Shown in pieces: positions 40,011-50,367 of a DNA stretch of 64,000 nt (position 1 is its first letter; every line of letters starts with the position of its first letter). The notes beneath the pieces were generated by a model. That model was not told where the DNA came from. It searched no databases and saw only the letters and a program-made list of their open reading frames with translations. The stretch is from Lacrimispora sp. BS-2 (GTDB lineage: Bacteria > Bacillota > Clostridia > Lachnospirales > Lachnospiraceae): positions 2,728,001 to 2,792,000 of the forward strand of contig NZ_CP157940.1 of the NCBI RefSeq assembly GCF_040207125.1. The letters are read 5' to 3'. Both the position numbers and the translations under genes were made by a program.

Positions 40011-41801
40011 TTATTTCTGCAGGCAATGAGCCAAGGCAGCCTGTTCTTCTTCACCCGCAGATGTATAAAGCTGATAATACATTCCCCGCTTTAAAAGCAG
40101 CTCCTCGTGATTTCCCTCTTCCACAATTTTGTTGTCGGACAATACCAATATCCGATCCGCATTCTGGATGGTAGTAAGGCGGTGGGCAATGGTCAGCGTG
40201 GTACGGCCTACTGCCAGGCGGTCCAGGGACTGGGAAACCAGATGCTCGCTTTCGTTATCAAGAGCAGAGGTGGCCTCATCAAGGATCAGCACCTGGGGAT
40301 TTTTAAGGAATACCCTGGCAATGCTGATGCGCTGCTTTTGTCCTCCTGAAAGCTTTACGCCCCGCTCTCCCACATAGGTTTCATAGCCGTCCTTAAGTCC
40401 CGTGATGAATTCATGGGCTCCGGCCAGTTTTGCCGCCTGGATCACATCATCCTTGGAAGCCCCTGGATGGCCGTATTCAATATTTTCAAAAACCGTTCCT
40501 GAAAACAGATAAACATCCTGCTGCACCACTCCTACAGCGCTTCTTAAGCTCTCCAGGGTTACATTCCTGATATCCTGGCCGTCAATAAGGATCTCCCCCT
40601 CCGTCGGATCATAGAAGCGGGGGATCAGGTTGCATAACGTGGTCTTTCCTCCTCCGGAAGGGCCCACAAGAGCTACCTTTTCTCCTGCTTTGATATCAAG
40701 GTTAATGCTGCTCAACACCGGATTGTGGTCATCCGGATATTCAAAGGATACCTGATGAAAGTTGATATTACCTTTTACATCATGGAGAGGCTTTGCTCCT
40801 TCTTCATCAAAGATGTCCACACTGGCATCCATCAGCTCCATAAAACGTTCAACTCCGGTCATTCCTCTCTGGAACTGTTCCGCAAATTCGATAATCCTGC
40901 GGATTGTAGCAAGCAATGTGGTCACATACAGGGTATAAGCCACCAGATCCCCTGGCTCTATGAGTCCCTTTACCATGAATATGCCGCCGGCAACGATGAC
41001 TACCACATACATCAGACCGTCAAACATCCGGATGGTGTTCTGGAAAGCAGCCATGTATTTGTAGGTTTTCCGTTTGATCTCTAAAAACTCCAGATTATCC
41101 CGGTTGAATTTTTCAATCTCGATCTTTTCATTGGCAAATGCCCGGACTACCCGGTTTCCAAGCAGGCTGTCCTCGATCCTGGCATTCAGCTCACCGATGT
41201 GGTTCCTCTGATGCTTAAAAGCCTTTCTCACCTGCAGATTAAAGTAGGTACAGGATACCCCCATAACCGGAATCAGCAGGAAAATGATAAGGGTCAGAGG
41301 GAGATTGATCCCTGAAAGGATAATAAAGGATACCACTGTCTTCAAGAAGGCAATGAAGAATTCCTCCGGGCAGTGGTGGGCAAATTCCGTCACGTCAAAT
41401 AAATCACTGGTGATCCTTGACATGATCTGTCCGACCTTTGTATTGTTAAAATAGTTATCCGACAGCTTCTGCAAATGGGCAAATGCATCCTGCCTCATGT
41501 CGGTCTCAATGGCTGCTCCCATGACATGGCCTGTGTAAGCCATGTAGAAGCTGGCCATTCCGTCTATGATCCTGAGGCCAAAATAAAGGGCGCCGATCCC
41601 GATGATCATACGAACCGTAAGTGACGTCATATCTCTTAACCCCTGATTGGTAATATAACGTAAGATCAAAGGCAATACCATCTCACAGATAGTGGTAAGC
41701 GACGCACAGAATAAATCCATGACCATGACTTTCGTATATTTTTTATAGTAGGGCACAAAGCGTTTTAACAATGTGCCCGTTTTCATCTCGTTTTGTTTCA
41801 T
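40011..41801 (-). CDS. ABC exporter half-transporter
   Basis: 596 residues: six-helix transmembrane domain (~20-320) fused to a nucleotide-binding domain with Walker A GPSGGGKTT (~380), Q-loop VVQQDVYLF, signature LSGGQKQR (~480) and Walker B VLILDEATSALD. MsbA/LmrA-like family; works as a homodimer or with a partner not seen here. It follows the unknown 415-aa gene by 8 bp, so the two are probably co-transcribed. Substrate unknown. Confidence 0.92.
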   Translation of the reverse strand: MKQNEMKTGTLLKRFVPYYKKYTKVMVMDLFCASLTTICEMVLPLILRYITNQGLRDMTSLTVRMIIGIGALYFGLRIIDGMASFYMAYTGHVMGAAIETDMRQDAFAHLQKLSDNYFNNTKVGQIMSRITSDLFDVTEFAHHCPEEFFIAFLKTVVSFIILSGINLPLTLIIFLLIPVMGVSCTYFNLQVRKAFKHQRNHIGELNARIEDSLLGNRVVRAFANEKIEIEKFNRDNLEFLEIKRKTYKYMAAFQNTIRMFDGLMYVVVIVAGGIFMVKGLIEPGDLVAYTLYVTTLLATIRRIIEFAEQFQRGMTGVERFMELMDASVDIFDEEGAKPLHDVKGNINFHQVSFEYPDDHNPVLSSINLDIKAGEKVALVGPSGGGKTTLCNLIPRFYDPTEGEILIDGQDIRNVTLESLRSAVGVVQQDVYLFSGTVFENIEYGHPGASKDDVIQAAKLAGAHEFITGLKDGYETYVGERGVKLSGGQKQRISIARVFLKNPQVLILDEATSALDNESEHLVSQSLDRLAVGRTTLTIAHRLTTIQNADRILVLSDNKIVEEGNHEELLLKRGMYYQLYTSAGEEEQAALAHCLQK

Positions 41802-41809
41802 ATAATCCT

Positions 41810-43057
41810 CTACTCTGTAATCTTAATATTTTTAATAAGCCCCAAAGCCCAATCCTGTTCTCCCGGCTTTCTGCTCACAACATTAATATTCATGCGCTGT
41901 TCCTTATAAAGCACCTGCGCGGACATCTTATAAAGGATTTCCTCTTCCTTCTCCTCGGGCTCATAAAAAGCCACCCGGGCTTTGGCTTTTCCTAAATCAA
42001 AATCCTGGATTTCCGGCCCTTTTCCCTGTTCAAACCACTGCTTTTTAAACTCGGCCTTACGCCCTTCAAAAACCGCCGCGTAGATGTAATAATCATGGCC
42101 TCCATACTCTTCACCGTCATAGTAGTGGTCCATGCTGGCGCTATTTGCCTCATCATAAAGAAAATTTCCCGGGATCCCAAAGCTCATGTTGCCGATCTTC
42201 CGGTAGACCAGATGCTTTCTGCATCCAATGGAAACCTCCTCCGGAAAGGACGACACGCCTTCTAAATCCACAGGAACATGGCCGTCAAGGCTGCATACCT
42301 CCAAATACTCCTTCTTGGGGAATGGGAGCCTGTGGTCCATGGAAAGCGCAGTTTCAAGGAGCTTGATGATCTCCTGGTTTACCTGCTCATCCTGCTTGCT
42401 GCGGACTGACGGCATGAAATAGCAGAATTGGTGAAGCAGAACCATGGCGCTGTTTCTGTAAAAATAAGCATCTTTTTCTAATTCATTCCATACAAAAAAA
42501 TCCCTGGCAAAAGCAACGCCTATACCAGAATGCATCATCCCTTTTATCTCTTTAAAAGAAAATGACCGAATATGGGTGACCAGTTTCCCCTCCTGACGGT
42601 CCGGTATATAATAAACCGCAGGCCAGCAAAACATGTACTCCCCATCCCCGCTCCATCCGGACACCAGCTTCATAAGATCAGAAAACCACTGGTAAAAGTA
42701 CTTCTGTCTCATGGCAAGAAAGTCCCTTTTTATAAAATATCCGGTCCTGTCCCCGAGCCTAAGCCTGAGCTTTTCTTTTTTGGCCAGCCGCTCCAGAAAA
42801 TCGATGGCCGCTGCATGGAAACCAGGACCGGCAATGTTCGTCTGGCTTTCTCCCTGGAGCTTGCTCCTGCTCCACTTAAGCCAGACATAGCCTTCCTGGC
42901 ATAGCTGTACAATCAAAAATCCTTCGATCCGAAAGCAGCGGTAGCCCATTTCCTTTGCCAGTTCTTTTGCCATACCCTCCGCTGACTGGTGATTCCAGTC
43001 TATACCTGAAAATATTTTTTTCTTTGGCTCCAAAGAAAATCTGATTCGAATACTCAT
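41810..43057 (-). CDS. Protein of unknown function (415 aa)
   Basis: 415 residues, start ATG 43057 with AGGAAGG. Not recognised. No signal peptide or membrane segment; many aromatic residues (YFYQWFSDLMKLVSGWSG, MDHYYDGEEYGGHDYYIY) and a Lys/Glu-rich C-terminal third. The N-terminal ~130 residues (IDWNHQSAEGMAKELAKEMG) and C-terminal ~120 residues look like separate domains. Upstream of, and likely co-transcribed with, the ABC exporter; it might modify, sense or bind the exported compound. Confidence 0.75.
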   Translation of the reverse strand: MSIRIRFSLEPKKKIFSGIDWNHQSAEGMAKELAKEMGYRCFRIEGFLIVQLCQEGYVWLKWSRSKLQGESQTNIAGPGFHAAAIDFLERLAKKEKLRLRLGDRTGYFIKRDFLAMRQKYFYQWFSDLMKLVSGWSGDGEYMFCWPAVYYIPDRQEGKLVTHIRSFSFKEIKGMMHSGIGVAFARDFFVWNELEKDAYFYRNSAMVLLHQFCYFMPSVRSKQDEQVNQEIIKLLETALSMDHRLPFPKKEYLEVCSLDGHVPVDLEGVSSFPEEVSIGCRKHLVYRKIGNMSFGIPGNFLYDEANSASMDHYYDGEEYGGHDYYIYAAVFEGRKAEFKKQWFEQGKGPEIQDFDLGKAKARVAFYEPEEKEEEILYKMSAQVLYKEQRMNINVVSRKPGEQDWALGLIKNIKITE

Positions 43058-43188
43058 CTGAAAACCTTCCTAAGATATCTTTCTCTATTCTATCTTATTT
43101 TCAATAGAAATGGAAGCATAAAACGAATATGGACGAATTTAATTTTCCGGTTTCCATATGATTTCTATGTATTTCGCCTCAAAAAAGC

Positions 43189-43235
43189 AAAAAATCAGGG
43201 CTGCCCAGTGCAGCCACTGGAAAGCCCCGATTTTT
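43189..43235 (-). terminator. Terminator after gpmI
   Basis: Imperfect long hairpin (arms 43193-43210 and 43215-43232), 4-nt loop, with T-tracts on both strands; on the minus strand it ends in TGATTTTTT. It lies about 50 bp past the gpmI stop and closes the glycolytic cluster. Confidence 0.75.
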
Positions 43236-43281
43236 CTTTGGCATAATTTACTTCATAATGCAGCAGCTCCACAGCCTGAAT

Positions 43282-44820
43282 TTATTTCACAAGTAAAGAT
43301 TTTCCTGTCATATCTTTTGGCTGTTCTAATCCCATGAGTTCAATCAGGGTAGGAGCAATGTCTGCCAGACAGCCGCCTTCTCTCAGCTTATAGGCTGGAT
43401 CTGCATTTACCAGGATAAACGGAACCGGGTTGGTGGTATGAGCGGTAAAGGGTTCTCCTGTCTCATAGTCCAAAAGCTGTTCTGCGTTTCCATGATCAGC
43501 GCAGATGAACAGAACTCCATTGGTTTCCCTGATGGCTTCCACGGTTCTTCCCACACATGCATCCACAGTTTCAATGGCCTTGATGGCCGCGTCTTCGATT
43601 CCCGTATGTCCAACCATATCCGGGTTTGCAAAGTTAATGATGATCACATCATATTTTCCGGATTTGATCGCCTCTACCAGCTTATCGCAAACAATGGGAG
43701 CGCTCATCTCAGGCTGCAGGTCATAGGTGGCAACCTTTGGAGATGGAACCAGGATCCTGTCCTCTCCCTTATTGGGCTCTTCCACACCTCCGTTAAAGAA
43801 AAAGGTTACATGGGCATATTTTTCAGTTTCAGCAATTCTGGCCTGTGTCATGTCATTCTGGGCCAAAAATTGACCGAAGGTATTTAAAATAGCTTCCTTT
43901 TTGAAAGCAACCAGCTTGTTTTTAATAGTCTCATCGTAATCCGTAAAGCATACATAGGTCAGGTTCAGGCGCTTTTCTCTTGGAAATCCCTTGAACTCAT
44001 CATCACAGAAGGCTCTTGTTATTTCTCTTGCCCGGTCAGGACGGAAGTTAAAGAAGATCACAGAATCACCGTCTTTTACCGCAGCAACCGGTTCTTCAGC
44101 CTCTGTCACAACAAAAGGTTCCACAAACTCGTCGAAAACCTCTTTATCATAGGAAGCCTGGATCCCGGCAGAAGCTGATTCTGCATGATTTCCTTCACCC
44201 TTTGTCAGAGCATTGTATGCCTTTTCCACGCGGTCCCAGCGGTTATCCCTGTCCATTGCATAGTAACGGCCCATAACAGAAGCCACTTTTCCTGTGCCGA
44301 TCTCCTTCATCTTTGCTTCCAGCGCTTCCACGAAGCTCTTTCCGGATGCAGGAGGCGTATCACGTCCGTCCAGGAAGCAATGAACATAGACCTTGTCCAG
44401 GCCGTTTCTCTTTGCCAACTCTAAAAGGCCGTAAATATGGGTGTTATGGCTGTGCACTCCGCCGTCGGATACCAGGCCCCACATATGGAGGGCAGACCCG
44501 GATTTCTTGCAGTTTTCCACTGCCTGTAAAAATTCCGGCACCTCAAAAAAGTCGCCGTCATTGATTGATTTTGTAATCCTGGTAAGTTCCTGATATACAA
44601 TACGGCCTGCGCCCATATTCAAATGTCCTACCTCAGAGTTACCCATCTGTCCGTCAGGAAGACCTACTGCCAGTCCGCTGGCATTTCCCTTAACAAAAGG
44701 GCACTGGCTCATAAGCTGATCCATGATCGGGGTCTTGCCTTCACAAACAGCGTTATGGTCGCAGTTATCATTTAATCCATAACCATCAAGTATCATTAAT
44801 ACAATCGGTTTTCTGCTCAT
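43282..44820 (-). CDS. gpmI: 2,3-Bisphosphoglycerate-independent phosphoglycerate mutase
   Basis: Interconverts 3- and 2-phosphoglycerate with two metal ions. 512 residues from ATG 44820 ([37 protein letters not shown] upstream); the longer frame lacks an SD. Contains metal motif LMILDGYG, the phosphoserine loop [29 protein letters not shown], and [14 protein letters not shown]. Last gene of the gap-pgk-tpiA-gpmI series. Confidence 0.97.
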   Translation of the reverse strand: MSRKPIVLMILDGYGLNDNCDHNAVCEGKTPIMDQLMSQCPFVKGNASGLAVGLPDGQMGNSEVGHLNMGAGRIVYQELTRITKSINDGDFFEVPEFLQAVENCKKSGSALHMWGLVSDGGVHSHNTHIYGLLELAKRNGLDKVYVHCFLDGRDTPPASGKSFVEALEAKMKEIGTGKVASVMGRYYAMDRDNRWDRVEKAYNALTKGEGNHAESASAGIQASYDKEVFDEFVEPFVVTEAEEPVAAVKDGDSVIFFNFRPDRAREITRAFCDDEFKGFPREKRLNLTYVCFTDYDETIKNKLVAFKKEAILNTFGQFLAQNDMTQARIAETEKYAHVTFFFNGGVEEPNKGEDRILVPSPKVATYDLQPEMSAPIVCDKLVEAIKSGKYDVIIINFANPDMVGHTGIEDAAIKAIETVDACVGRTVEAIRETNGVLFICADHGNAEQLLDYETGEPFTAHTTNPVPFILVNADPAYKLREGGCLADIAPTLIELMGLEQPKDMTGKSLLVK

Positions 44821-45006
44821 AACTAGTTCTCCTTTTTTCTTCTTCATTCTATTGTAATAGAAGCATCTTACTACGATATCGTTATGCCTCAAAAGCGTTG
44901 GAAATCATTGTCTCGCCATTTATATTTTACATGATTTGCCCATTTCTTGCAACCGGTGAATGATGAAATAATAACAGGGCTCCGGCGCCTGCTTTTTGCC
45001 ATGAGG

Positions 45007-45053
45007 AAAAGCTGCCGTCCCCCACCGTTTAAGGAAGGGAGGCAGCAGCTTTT
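45007..45053 (-). terminator. Terminator/processing hairpin between tpiA and gpmI
   Basis: Minus strand AAAAGCTGC...GCAGCTTTT (arms 45045-45053 and 45007-45015) with further imperfect pairing inside and TTTTCCT at the end, six bases past the tpiA stop. Confidence 0.65.
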
Positions 45054-45059
45054 ACCCGT

Positions 45060-45812
45060 TTATTTGTTGTAATTTACGATTTTTCCAAACTCTGGCTTTA
45101 AGGATGCTCCGCCAACCAGGCCGCCGTCAATATCAGGCTGTGTAAACAGTTCCGGTGCGCTTGCGGCAGATACGGAACCGCCGTACTGAATGCGGATGGC
45201 TTCTGCTGTTGCTTTGTCGTAGATTTCAGCGATGCATGCACGAATGGCACCGCAGACCTCCTGTGCCTGCTCGGTGGTGGCTACTTTTCCCGTACCGATC
45301 GCCCAGATCGGCTCATAAGCGATAACCGCATTTGCCGCATTCTCTGCCGTTATGTTTAAGAAAGCGATCTTAATCTGCTGGCGGATCCAGTCAATGGTGA
45401 TTCCCTGTTCTCTCTGGGTCAGTGTTTCTCCGCAGCAAACGATAGGAGTAATGCCGTATTCAAAGGCCTTAAGAACTTTTTTGTTCACAGTTTCATCTGT
45501 TTCCGCAAAGTATTCCCTTCTTTCGGAATGGCCGATCACAACGTATTTCACGCCTGCATCCTTTAACATGGCAGGAGAAATCTCTCCGGTGTAAGCCCCT
45601 TTATCCTCATAATACATATTTTCAGCACCAATGTTAATATTGGTTCCCTTTGCAGCCTCTATAGCGGGCATAATATCAATAGCCGGAACGCAGAAAACAA
45701 CGTCTGCTTCATCATTTGCCACCAGAGGCTTTAAGGTATTCACCAGCTCTACCGCTTCGGTGGGAGTCATATTCATTTTCCAGTTACCTGCAATAATTTT
45801 CTTTCTGGACAT
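45060..45812 (-). CDS. tpiA: Triosephosphate isomerase
   Basis: Interconverts DHAP and glyceraldehyde-3-phosphate. 250 residues: [16 protein letters not shown] (Asn/Lys), [13 protein letters not shown] (His), [15 protein letters not shown] (catalytic Glu), and phosphate loop IQYGGSV with GGLVGGASL. Normal length for the family. In a minus-strand glycolytic cluster with pgk upstream. Confidence 0.98.
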   Translation of the reverse strand: MSRKKIIAGNWKMNMTPTEAVELVNTLKPLVANDEADVVFCVPAIDIMPAIEAAKGTNINIGAENMYYEDKGAYTGEISPAMLKDAGVKYVVIGHSERREYFAETDETVNKKVLKAFEYGITPIVCCGETLTQREQGITIDWIRQQIKIAFLNITAENAANAVIAYEPIWAIGTGKVATTEQAQEVCGAIRACIAEIYDKATAEAIRIQYGGSVSAASAPELFTQPDIDGGLVGGASLKPEFGKIVNYNK

Positions 45813-45870
45813 AGTATCAACCTTCCTTTATGTTCGACATTCAGAAGACCGTGATCTCCTGTTTGCAAGA

Positions 45871-45895
45871 CCCGGACAGTCCTGCTTTGTCCGGG
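45871..45895. repeat. Hairpin between pgk and tpiA
   Basis: CCCGGACA (45871-45878) and TGTCCGGG (45888-45895), 8-bp stem, 9-nt loop, no T-tract; likely an mRNA processing or stability element. Confidence 0.55.
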
Positions 45896-45914
45896 CCGGT
45901 ATCGTGAATTGAAT

Positions 45915-47126
45915 TTATTTATTGTCTGCTGCAGCCACGCCCGGCAGCTCCTTGCCTTCCAGGAATTCAAGGGAAGCGCCTCCGCCTGTGGAGATATGGC
46001 TCATCTTATCAGCAAAACCAAGTCTCTTAACCGCATTCACGGAGTCACCGCCTCCGATAACCGTAGTGGCGTCGGAAAGCTCCGCAACCGCACGGCATAC
46101 CTCTAAGGTACCTTCCGCAAAATTAGAGAATTCAAATACACCCATCGGTCCGTTCCAAACAACAGTCTTGGCGCCCTTTAAGGCATCCTTGAAAAGTTCA
46201 ATGGTTTTTGGTCCGATATCAAATCCTGACCAGCCTGAATCAATAACACTTACTACCTTTCTTTCGGTATCATTGGAAAACTCCCTGCCTTCCACGTTAT
46301 CTACCGGAAGCAGCAGCTTTACGCCCTTATTCTCAGCCTTTTTAATCATCTCTAATGCATAGTCAAGCTTATCTTCTTCACATAAGGAATTTCCGATTTC
46401 CTTGCCCTGAGCCTTTGCAAAGGTATATGCCATGCCGCCGCCGATGATCAGTGTATCAACCTTATCAAGCAGGTTATTGATCACATTGATCTTATCGGAA
46501 ACCTTTGCTCCTCCCAGGATTGCCACGAAAGGACGCACTGGATTTTCAACTGCCTGGCCCAGGAATTTGATTTCCTTTTCCATCAGGTAGCCAACCACAT
46601 TGGTCGTTGTATATTTGGTAACGCCTACATTGGAGCAGTGAGCTCTGTGAGCGGTGCCGAATGCATCGTTTACGAAAATGCCGTCGCAAAGGGAAGACAG
46701 CTCTTTTGCATAGGCTTCTGCGCTCTCATCCTTGCCGTACTTAGTCTCTTCCACTCTGTAACGGGTATTCTGAAGCAGAAGAACTTCCCCATCCTTTAAT
46801 TCCTCAGCAGTCTTTCTGGTCTCAGGACCTGTTACCTTTGGATCATTTACAAATTTCACTTCTACTCCAAGTCTTTCACTTAAAGCAGGAGCAACGGGCT
46901 CTAAAGACATCTCCGGAACAGGCTCGCCCTTGGGCTTTCCTAAGTGGGAGCAAAGAATCACTCTTGCGCCCTGGTCTAATAATTTCTTGATCGTAGGAAC
47001 GGCTCCGTCAATACGGTTGAAGTTCTGAATCACTCCTTCCTTTAACGGTACGTTAAAATCGCATCTCACCAAAACTTTCTTTCCCTGTAATCCGGTTAAA
47101 TCATCAACTGTTTTCTTATTAAGCAT
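45915..47126 (-). CDS. pgk: Phosphoglycerate kinase
   Basis: ATP-forming step of glycolysis. 403 residues: [53 protein letters not shown] and the C-terminal nucleotide loop [14 protein letters not shown] followed by [19 protein letters not shown]. Start ATG 47126 with GGAAAGGAG upstream. The leader immediately before the SD is a tandem pair of 51/52-bp repeats. Confidence 0.98.
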   Translation of the reverse strand: MLNKKTVDDLTGLQGKKVLVRCDFNVPLKEGVIQNFNRIDGAVPTIKKLLDQGARVILCSHLGKPKGEPVPEMSLEPVAPALSERLGVEVKFVNDPKVTGPETRKTAEELKDGEVLLLQNTRYRVEETKYGKDESAEAYAKELSSLCDGIFVNDAFGTAHRAHCSNVGVTKYTTTNVVGYLMEKEIKFLGQAVENPVRPFVAILGGAKVSDKINVINNLLDKVDTLIIGGGMAYTFAKAQGKEIGNSLCEEDKLDYALEMIKKAENKGVKLLLPVDNVEGREFSNDTERKVVSVIDSGWSGFDIGPKTIELFKDALKGAKTVVWNGPMGVFEFSNFAEGTLEVCRAVAELSDATTVIGGGDSVNAVKRLGFADKMSHISTGGGASLEFLEGKELPGVAAADNK

Positions 47127-47139
47127 GTTTCAATGCTCC

Positions 47140-47242
47140 TTTCCTATTTACTGCCCACGTTTTCTGGGCATAAAGGGATACCTGAAAGGTGTTTCCTATT
47201 TACTGCCCCGTTTTCCGGGCATAAAGGGATACCTGAAAGGTA
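47140..47242 (-). repeat. Two tandem 51/52-bp repeats in the pgk 5' leader
   Basis: Copies 47140-47191 and 47192-47242 are nearly identical: TTTCCTATTTACTGCCC, variable 8-nt loop, GGGCATAAAGGGATACC, TGAAAGGT. Each holds two small stem-loops (TGCCC/GGGCA and ACCT/AGGT). The unit also occurs as a tandem pair before gpr (4564-4665). Both pairs end at the SD. Confidence 0.9.
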
Positions 47243-47272
47243 CTTCCTATATTCTTTTCTTCTAAACATTTA

Positions 47273-47311
47273 TAAAAATAAAAGGCCCGGTCCATAACGA
47301 CCGGACCCTTT
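47273..47311 (-). terminator. Terminator after gap
   Basis: Minus strand AAAGGGTCCGGTC pairs with GACCGGGCCTTT (47281-47311), with a one-base bulge, followed by TTTTATTTTTATA. It lies 9 bp past the gap stop, so pgk depends on read-through or its own promoter. Confidence 0.75.
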
Positions 47312-47319
47312 GTGGATCA

Positions 47320-48351
47320 TTAGCCTAATTCAGCAAAGTACTTAATTGTACGAACCATCTGGCTTGTATAGGAATTCTCATTGTCATACCATGAAACAAC
47401 CTGAACCTGGTATAAATCATCACCGATCTTGGAAACCATGGTCTGAGTTGAATCGAATAAGGAACCAAATCTCATGCCGACAACATCAGAAGAAACGATC
47501 TCATCAGTGTTATATCCGAAGGAATCGCTTGCTGCTGCCTTCATAGCTGCGTTAATGCCTTCCTTGGTTACGTCTGCACCCTTAACAACTGCTGTTAAGA
47601 TGGTTGTGGAGCCTGTAGGTACCGGAACACGCTGAGCGGAACCGATTAACTTGCCGTTTAATTCCGGAATAACCAGACCGATTGCCTTAGCAGCACCGGT
47701 GGAGTTAGGAACGATGTTGGCAGCGCCTGCTCTTGCTCTTCTTAAGTCGCCTTTTCTGTGAGGTCCGTCAAGAATCATCTGATCGCCTGTGTAAGCATGG
47801 ATTGTGCTCATGATACCGGACTGGATCGGTGCATAATCGTTAAGAGTCTTAGCCATAGGAGCCAGGCAGTTTGTTGTACAGGAAGCAGCGGAGATGATCT
47901 TGTCATCTGCTGTTAAAACATTCTCATTTACGCTGAAAACAACGGTTGGAAGATCATTTCCTGCCGGAGCAGAGATAACAACTTTCTTAGCGCCTGCATC
48001 AATGTGAGCCTGAGCTTTGTCCTTGGAGCAGTAGAATCCTGTACACTCAAGAACTACATCAACGCCGATCTCTCCCCATGGAAGTTCAGCAGCTTTTGCC
48101 TGAGCATAAATTTTAATAGTCTTACCATCTACAGTAATGGAGTCCTCGGAAGCTTCTACCGTGTGAATACCCTCACCATAGTATCCAGCGTATCCGCCCT
48201 GAGCAGTGTCATATTTTAATAAATGTGCTAACATCTTTGGATCTGTTAAATCGTTAATAGCTACTACTTCATAGCCTTCTGCGCCAAACATCTGTCTGAA
48301 TGCAAGACGGCCAATACGGCCGAAACCATTAATCGCCACTTTTACTGCCAT
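47320..48351 (-). CDS. gap: Glyceraldehyde-3-phosphate dehydrogenase (GapA type)
   Basis: NAD-dependent glycolytic enzyme, 343 residues: Rossmann start [17 protein letters not shown] with [12 protein letters not shown], catalytic Cys in [29 protein letters not shown], and [23 protein letters not shown] before ATG 48351. Own SigA promoter upstream; first gene of the cluster with pgk, tpiA, gpmI. Confidence 0.98.
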   Translation of the reverse strand: MAVKVAINGFGRIGRLAFRQMFGAEGYEVVAINDLTDPKMLAHLLKYDTAQGGYAGYYGEGIHTVEASEDSITVDGKTIKIYAQAKAAELPWGEIGVDVVLECTGFYCSKDKAQAHIDAGAKKVVISAPAGNDLPTVVFSVNENVLTADDKIISAASCTTNCLAPMAKTLNDYAPIQSGIMSTIHAYTGDQMILDGPHRKGDLRRARAGAANIVPNSTGAAKAIGLVIPELNGKLIGSAQRVPVPTGSTTILTAVVKGADVTKEGINAAMKAAASDSFGYNTDEIVSSDVVGMRFGSLFDSTQTMVSKIGDDLYQVQVVSWYDNENSYTSQMVRTIKYFAELG

Positions 48352-48381
48352 AATTCAATTCCTCCTAAGAATAAAATTAAT

Positions 48382-48403
48382 TTGATTGTTAAATTTTAAT
48401 CAA
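48382..48403. promoter_or_regulatory. Inverted repeat in the gap leader
   Basis: TTGATT-N10-AATCAA, 10-15 bp downstream of the gap -10 box; a possible operator for a glycolytic regulator. Confidence 0.35.
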
Positions 48404-48412
48404 CTATCCTTT

Positions 48413-48441
48413 ATTTTACCTAATATTCCACTAAATAGCAA
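48413..48441 (-). promoter_or_regulatory. SigA promoter of gap
   Basis: Minus strand TTGCTA (48436-48441), 17 bp, TAAAAT (48413-48418); leader of about 55 nt to the ATG. Confidence 0.7.
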
Positions 48442-48470
48442 GTCCTTTTTTAATTTTAATCCTATTCTCC

Positions 48471-50141
48471 TTAAATCTCTTTCTTAACATAGCTGGCCAG
48501 ATTATAGGAATGATCAGAAATACGTTCCAGATTGCTTATAAGCTCCAGGAACACAACGCCTGACGAAGGAATGCACTCGCCTGAGGAAAGCCGTTCGATA
48601 TGCTTTTCCCTCAGCTCCTCCTCAAGAAGATCCACCTCATCCTCCCACTTGCTCACCTTTCGGACATCTTCTAAGTCTCCCTTTCTTCTGGCTTCTATGG
48701 AATGGAAAAAGGATTTATAAGCCGCCTGACAGATGACCTCCAGATCAGAAGCACCGGTTTCGGAGAAACTGATTTCATGCTGAATCATGTATTCCACCTG
48801 CTCCGCCAGGTTTTCCGCGTGGTCTCCTACCCGCTCTATATCATTAATACTGTAAAATAAGTTGTTGACTACCAATTTTTGTTCCTCTGTCAGGGACAGA
48901 TTGTCGATTTTGACCAGATATTCCATCAGCATCTTTTCCATATTATTGATCGTCTTTTCTGTTTTATACACTTCCTTTACTTTATCCGCATTTTTCGTAA
49001 GAACTGCGTCCATGGCCTGCTTCACATTTTCCAGGGTGATCTGTCCCATATGTACCACCTCCATGGAAGCTGTTTCCACTGCAAAAGCCGGGGACTCAAA
49101 GATCCTCTCATCCAGGTGCTTCATGGTCACAGCTTCTTCTCCGGCAAACTCACCGTCATCGCTTCTCCCTTCCGGAATAACGACTCCTGATAAATTCACC
49201 AGCTGTTTAGCAAAAGGAAACAGGAGCAGTGTATTGGTCAGGTTAAAGAAAGTATGGAATATGGAAATCTGAACTGCGGTTATGTTATGGGCCGCCAAAA
49301 CCGGAGAGACCATAAAAAGGAGGAAAGAACCGATGCCAAATATAACTGCTCCCATCACATTAAAAGACAAATGGATCACCGCTGCACGCTTTGCAGTCCT
49401 GGAGCCGCCGATACTGGAAATGAGGGCGGTTACACAGGAACCGATATTCTGACCAAGAGTGATGAAGATAGCGGCATTGGTAGTAACCACACCGTTCATG
49501 GCAAGGGTCTGCAGGATACCTACCGATGCGGATGAACTCTGAAGGAGAGCCGTCACGATGGCGCCGATCAGCATGCCCAGCAAGGGATTTTTTCCTAAAA
49601 TACGGAATGCCTCAGAAAAAATAGGGGCATCGGTATAAGGAGAAATTGCTCCTGACATAAAATCCAGGCCGATAAACAGCATACCAAGGCCAACCAGGAT
49701 CTCCCCTATGGTTTTCCATCTCTGCTTTTTGCTAAACAGCAGAAGGACCGCTCCGATTCCGATAAAAAGAGGGGCCGAAAAGGAGGGCTGCAATATGGAA
49801 AATGCATCTCCCAGCTGATTCATGGATACGATCCATGCTGTAATCGTTGTACCGATGTTGGCTCCCATGATAACGCCCACCGCCTGGGTCAGATTAAGCA
49901 CCCCTGCGCTTACAAAGCCGACCACCATGACCGTGGTCGCTCCGCTGCTCTGGATGATAGCTGTTATGAGCGCACCCAGGAGCACTCCCAGGAAACGGTT
50001 ATTTGTAAGCATTCCCAAAAACTGGCTCATCCTGCTTCCAGCACTCTTTTGCATTCCATCCGCCATGGTGTTCATGCCATACAGGAACATTCCCAGTCCC
50101 CCTACAAAGCCAAACAGACTCGATATGTCATTTATAGACAT
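48471..50141 (-). CDS. Na+/phosphate cotransporter with PhoU domain
   Basis: 556 residues. Two inverted Na/Pi cotransport repeats (MFLYGMNTMADGMQKSAG, IIQSSGATTVMVVGF; ALLQSSSASVGILQTLAMNG) with the QSS motifs of the NptA/SLC34-like family, then a C-terminal PhoU-like helical domain (~345-550; NDIERVGDHAENLAEQVEYM, NLERISDHSYNLASYV). It would import phosphate, needed by the phosphorylases encoded nearby. Own promoter; SD AGGAGGTAAC before ATG 50141. Confidence 0.92.
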   Translation of the reverse strand: MSINDISSLFGFVGGLGMFLYGMNTMADGMQKSAGSRMSQFLGMLTNNRFLGVLLGALITAIIQSSGATTVMVVGFVSAGVLNLTQAVGVIMGANIGTTITAWIVSMNQLGDAFSILQPSFSAPLFIGIGAVLLLFSKKQRWKTIGEILVGLGMLFIGLDFMSGAISPYTDAPIFSEAFRILGKNPLLGMLIGAIVTALLQSSSASVGILQTLAMNGVVTTNAAIFITLGQNIGSCVTALISSIGGSRTAKRAAVIHLSFNVMGAVIFGIGSFLLFMVSPVLAAHNITAVQISIFHTFFNLTNTLLLFPFAKQLVNLSGVVIPEGRSDDGEFAGEEAVTMKHLDERIFESPAFAVETASMEVVHMGQITLENVKQAMDAVLTKNADKVKEVYKTEKTINNMEKMLMEYLVKIDNLSLTEEQKLVVNNLFYSINDIERVGDHAENLAEQVEYMIQHEISFSETGASDLEVICQAAYKSFFHSIEARRKGDLEDVRKVSKWEDEVDLLEEELREKHIERLSSGECIPSSGVVFLELISNLERISDHSYNLASYVKKEI

Positions 50142-50217
50142 GTGTTACCTCCTTATAAACACTCATTATGGTTTTATTCCGGCGCGTCTCCTTGCTTCCG
50201 GAAGACGCACTGTTTAA

Positions 50218-50247
50218 AATATAGCATAGGCTGAATTGCTTTTTCAA
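50218..50247 (-). promoter_or_regulatory. Promoter of the Na/Pi cotransporter gene
   Basis: Minus strand TTGAAA (50242-50247), 18 bp, TATATT (50218-50223). Confidence 0.6.
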
Positions 50248-50312
50248 CGCTTTTTAAAAATTATGTAAAATTTTGGTGAAATTGAAGTAAAACCAGTGAT
50301 CCCAGGAAAGCC

Positions 50313-50350
50313 AAAAAACCGCCCTGCTGATCAAAAATCAGCGGACGGCT
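50313..50350 (-). terminator. Terminator at the end of the second sugar operon
   Basis: Hairpin with arms 50318-50331 and 50337-50350 (GCTGAT/ATCAGC core, GCCG.CC outer part), 5-nt loop, then TTTTTT on the minus strand. Confidence 0.85.
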
Positions 50351-50367
50351 TTTGCACGTTCCTTCAC

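Noticed and set aside
47140..47242. Possible CRISPR-like repeats
   Set aside because: Only two direct tandem copies with no spacers and no cas genes.
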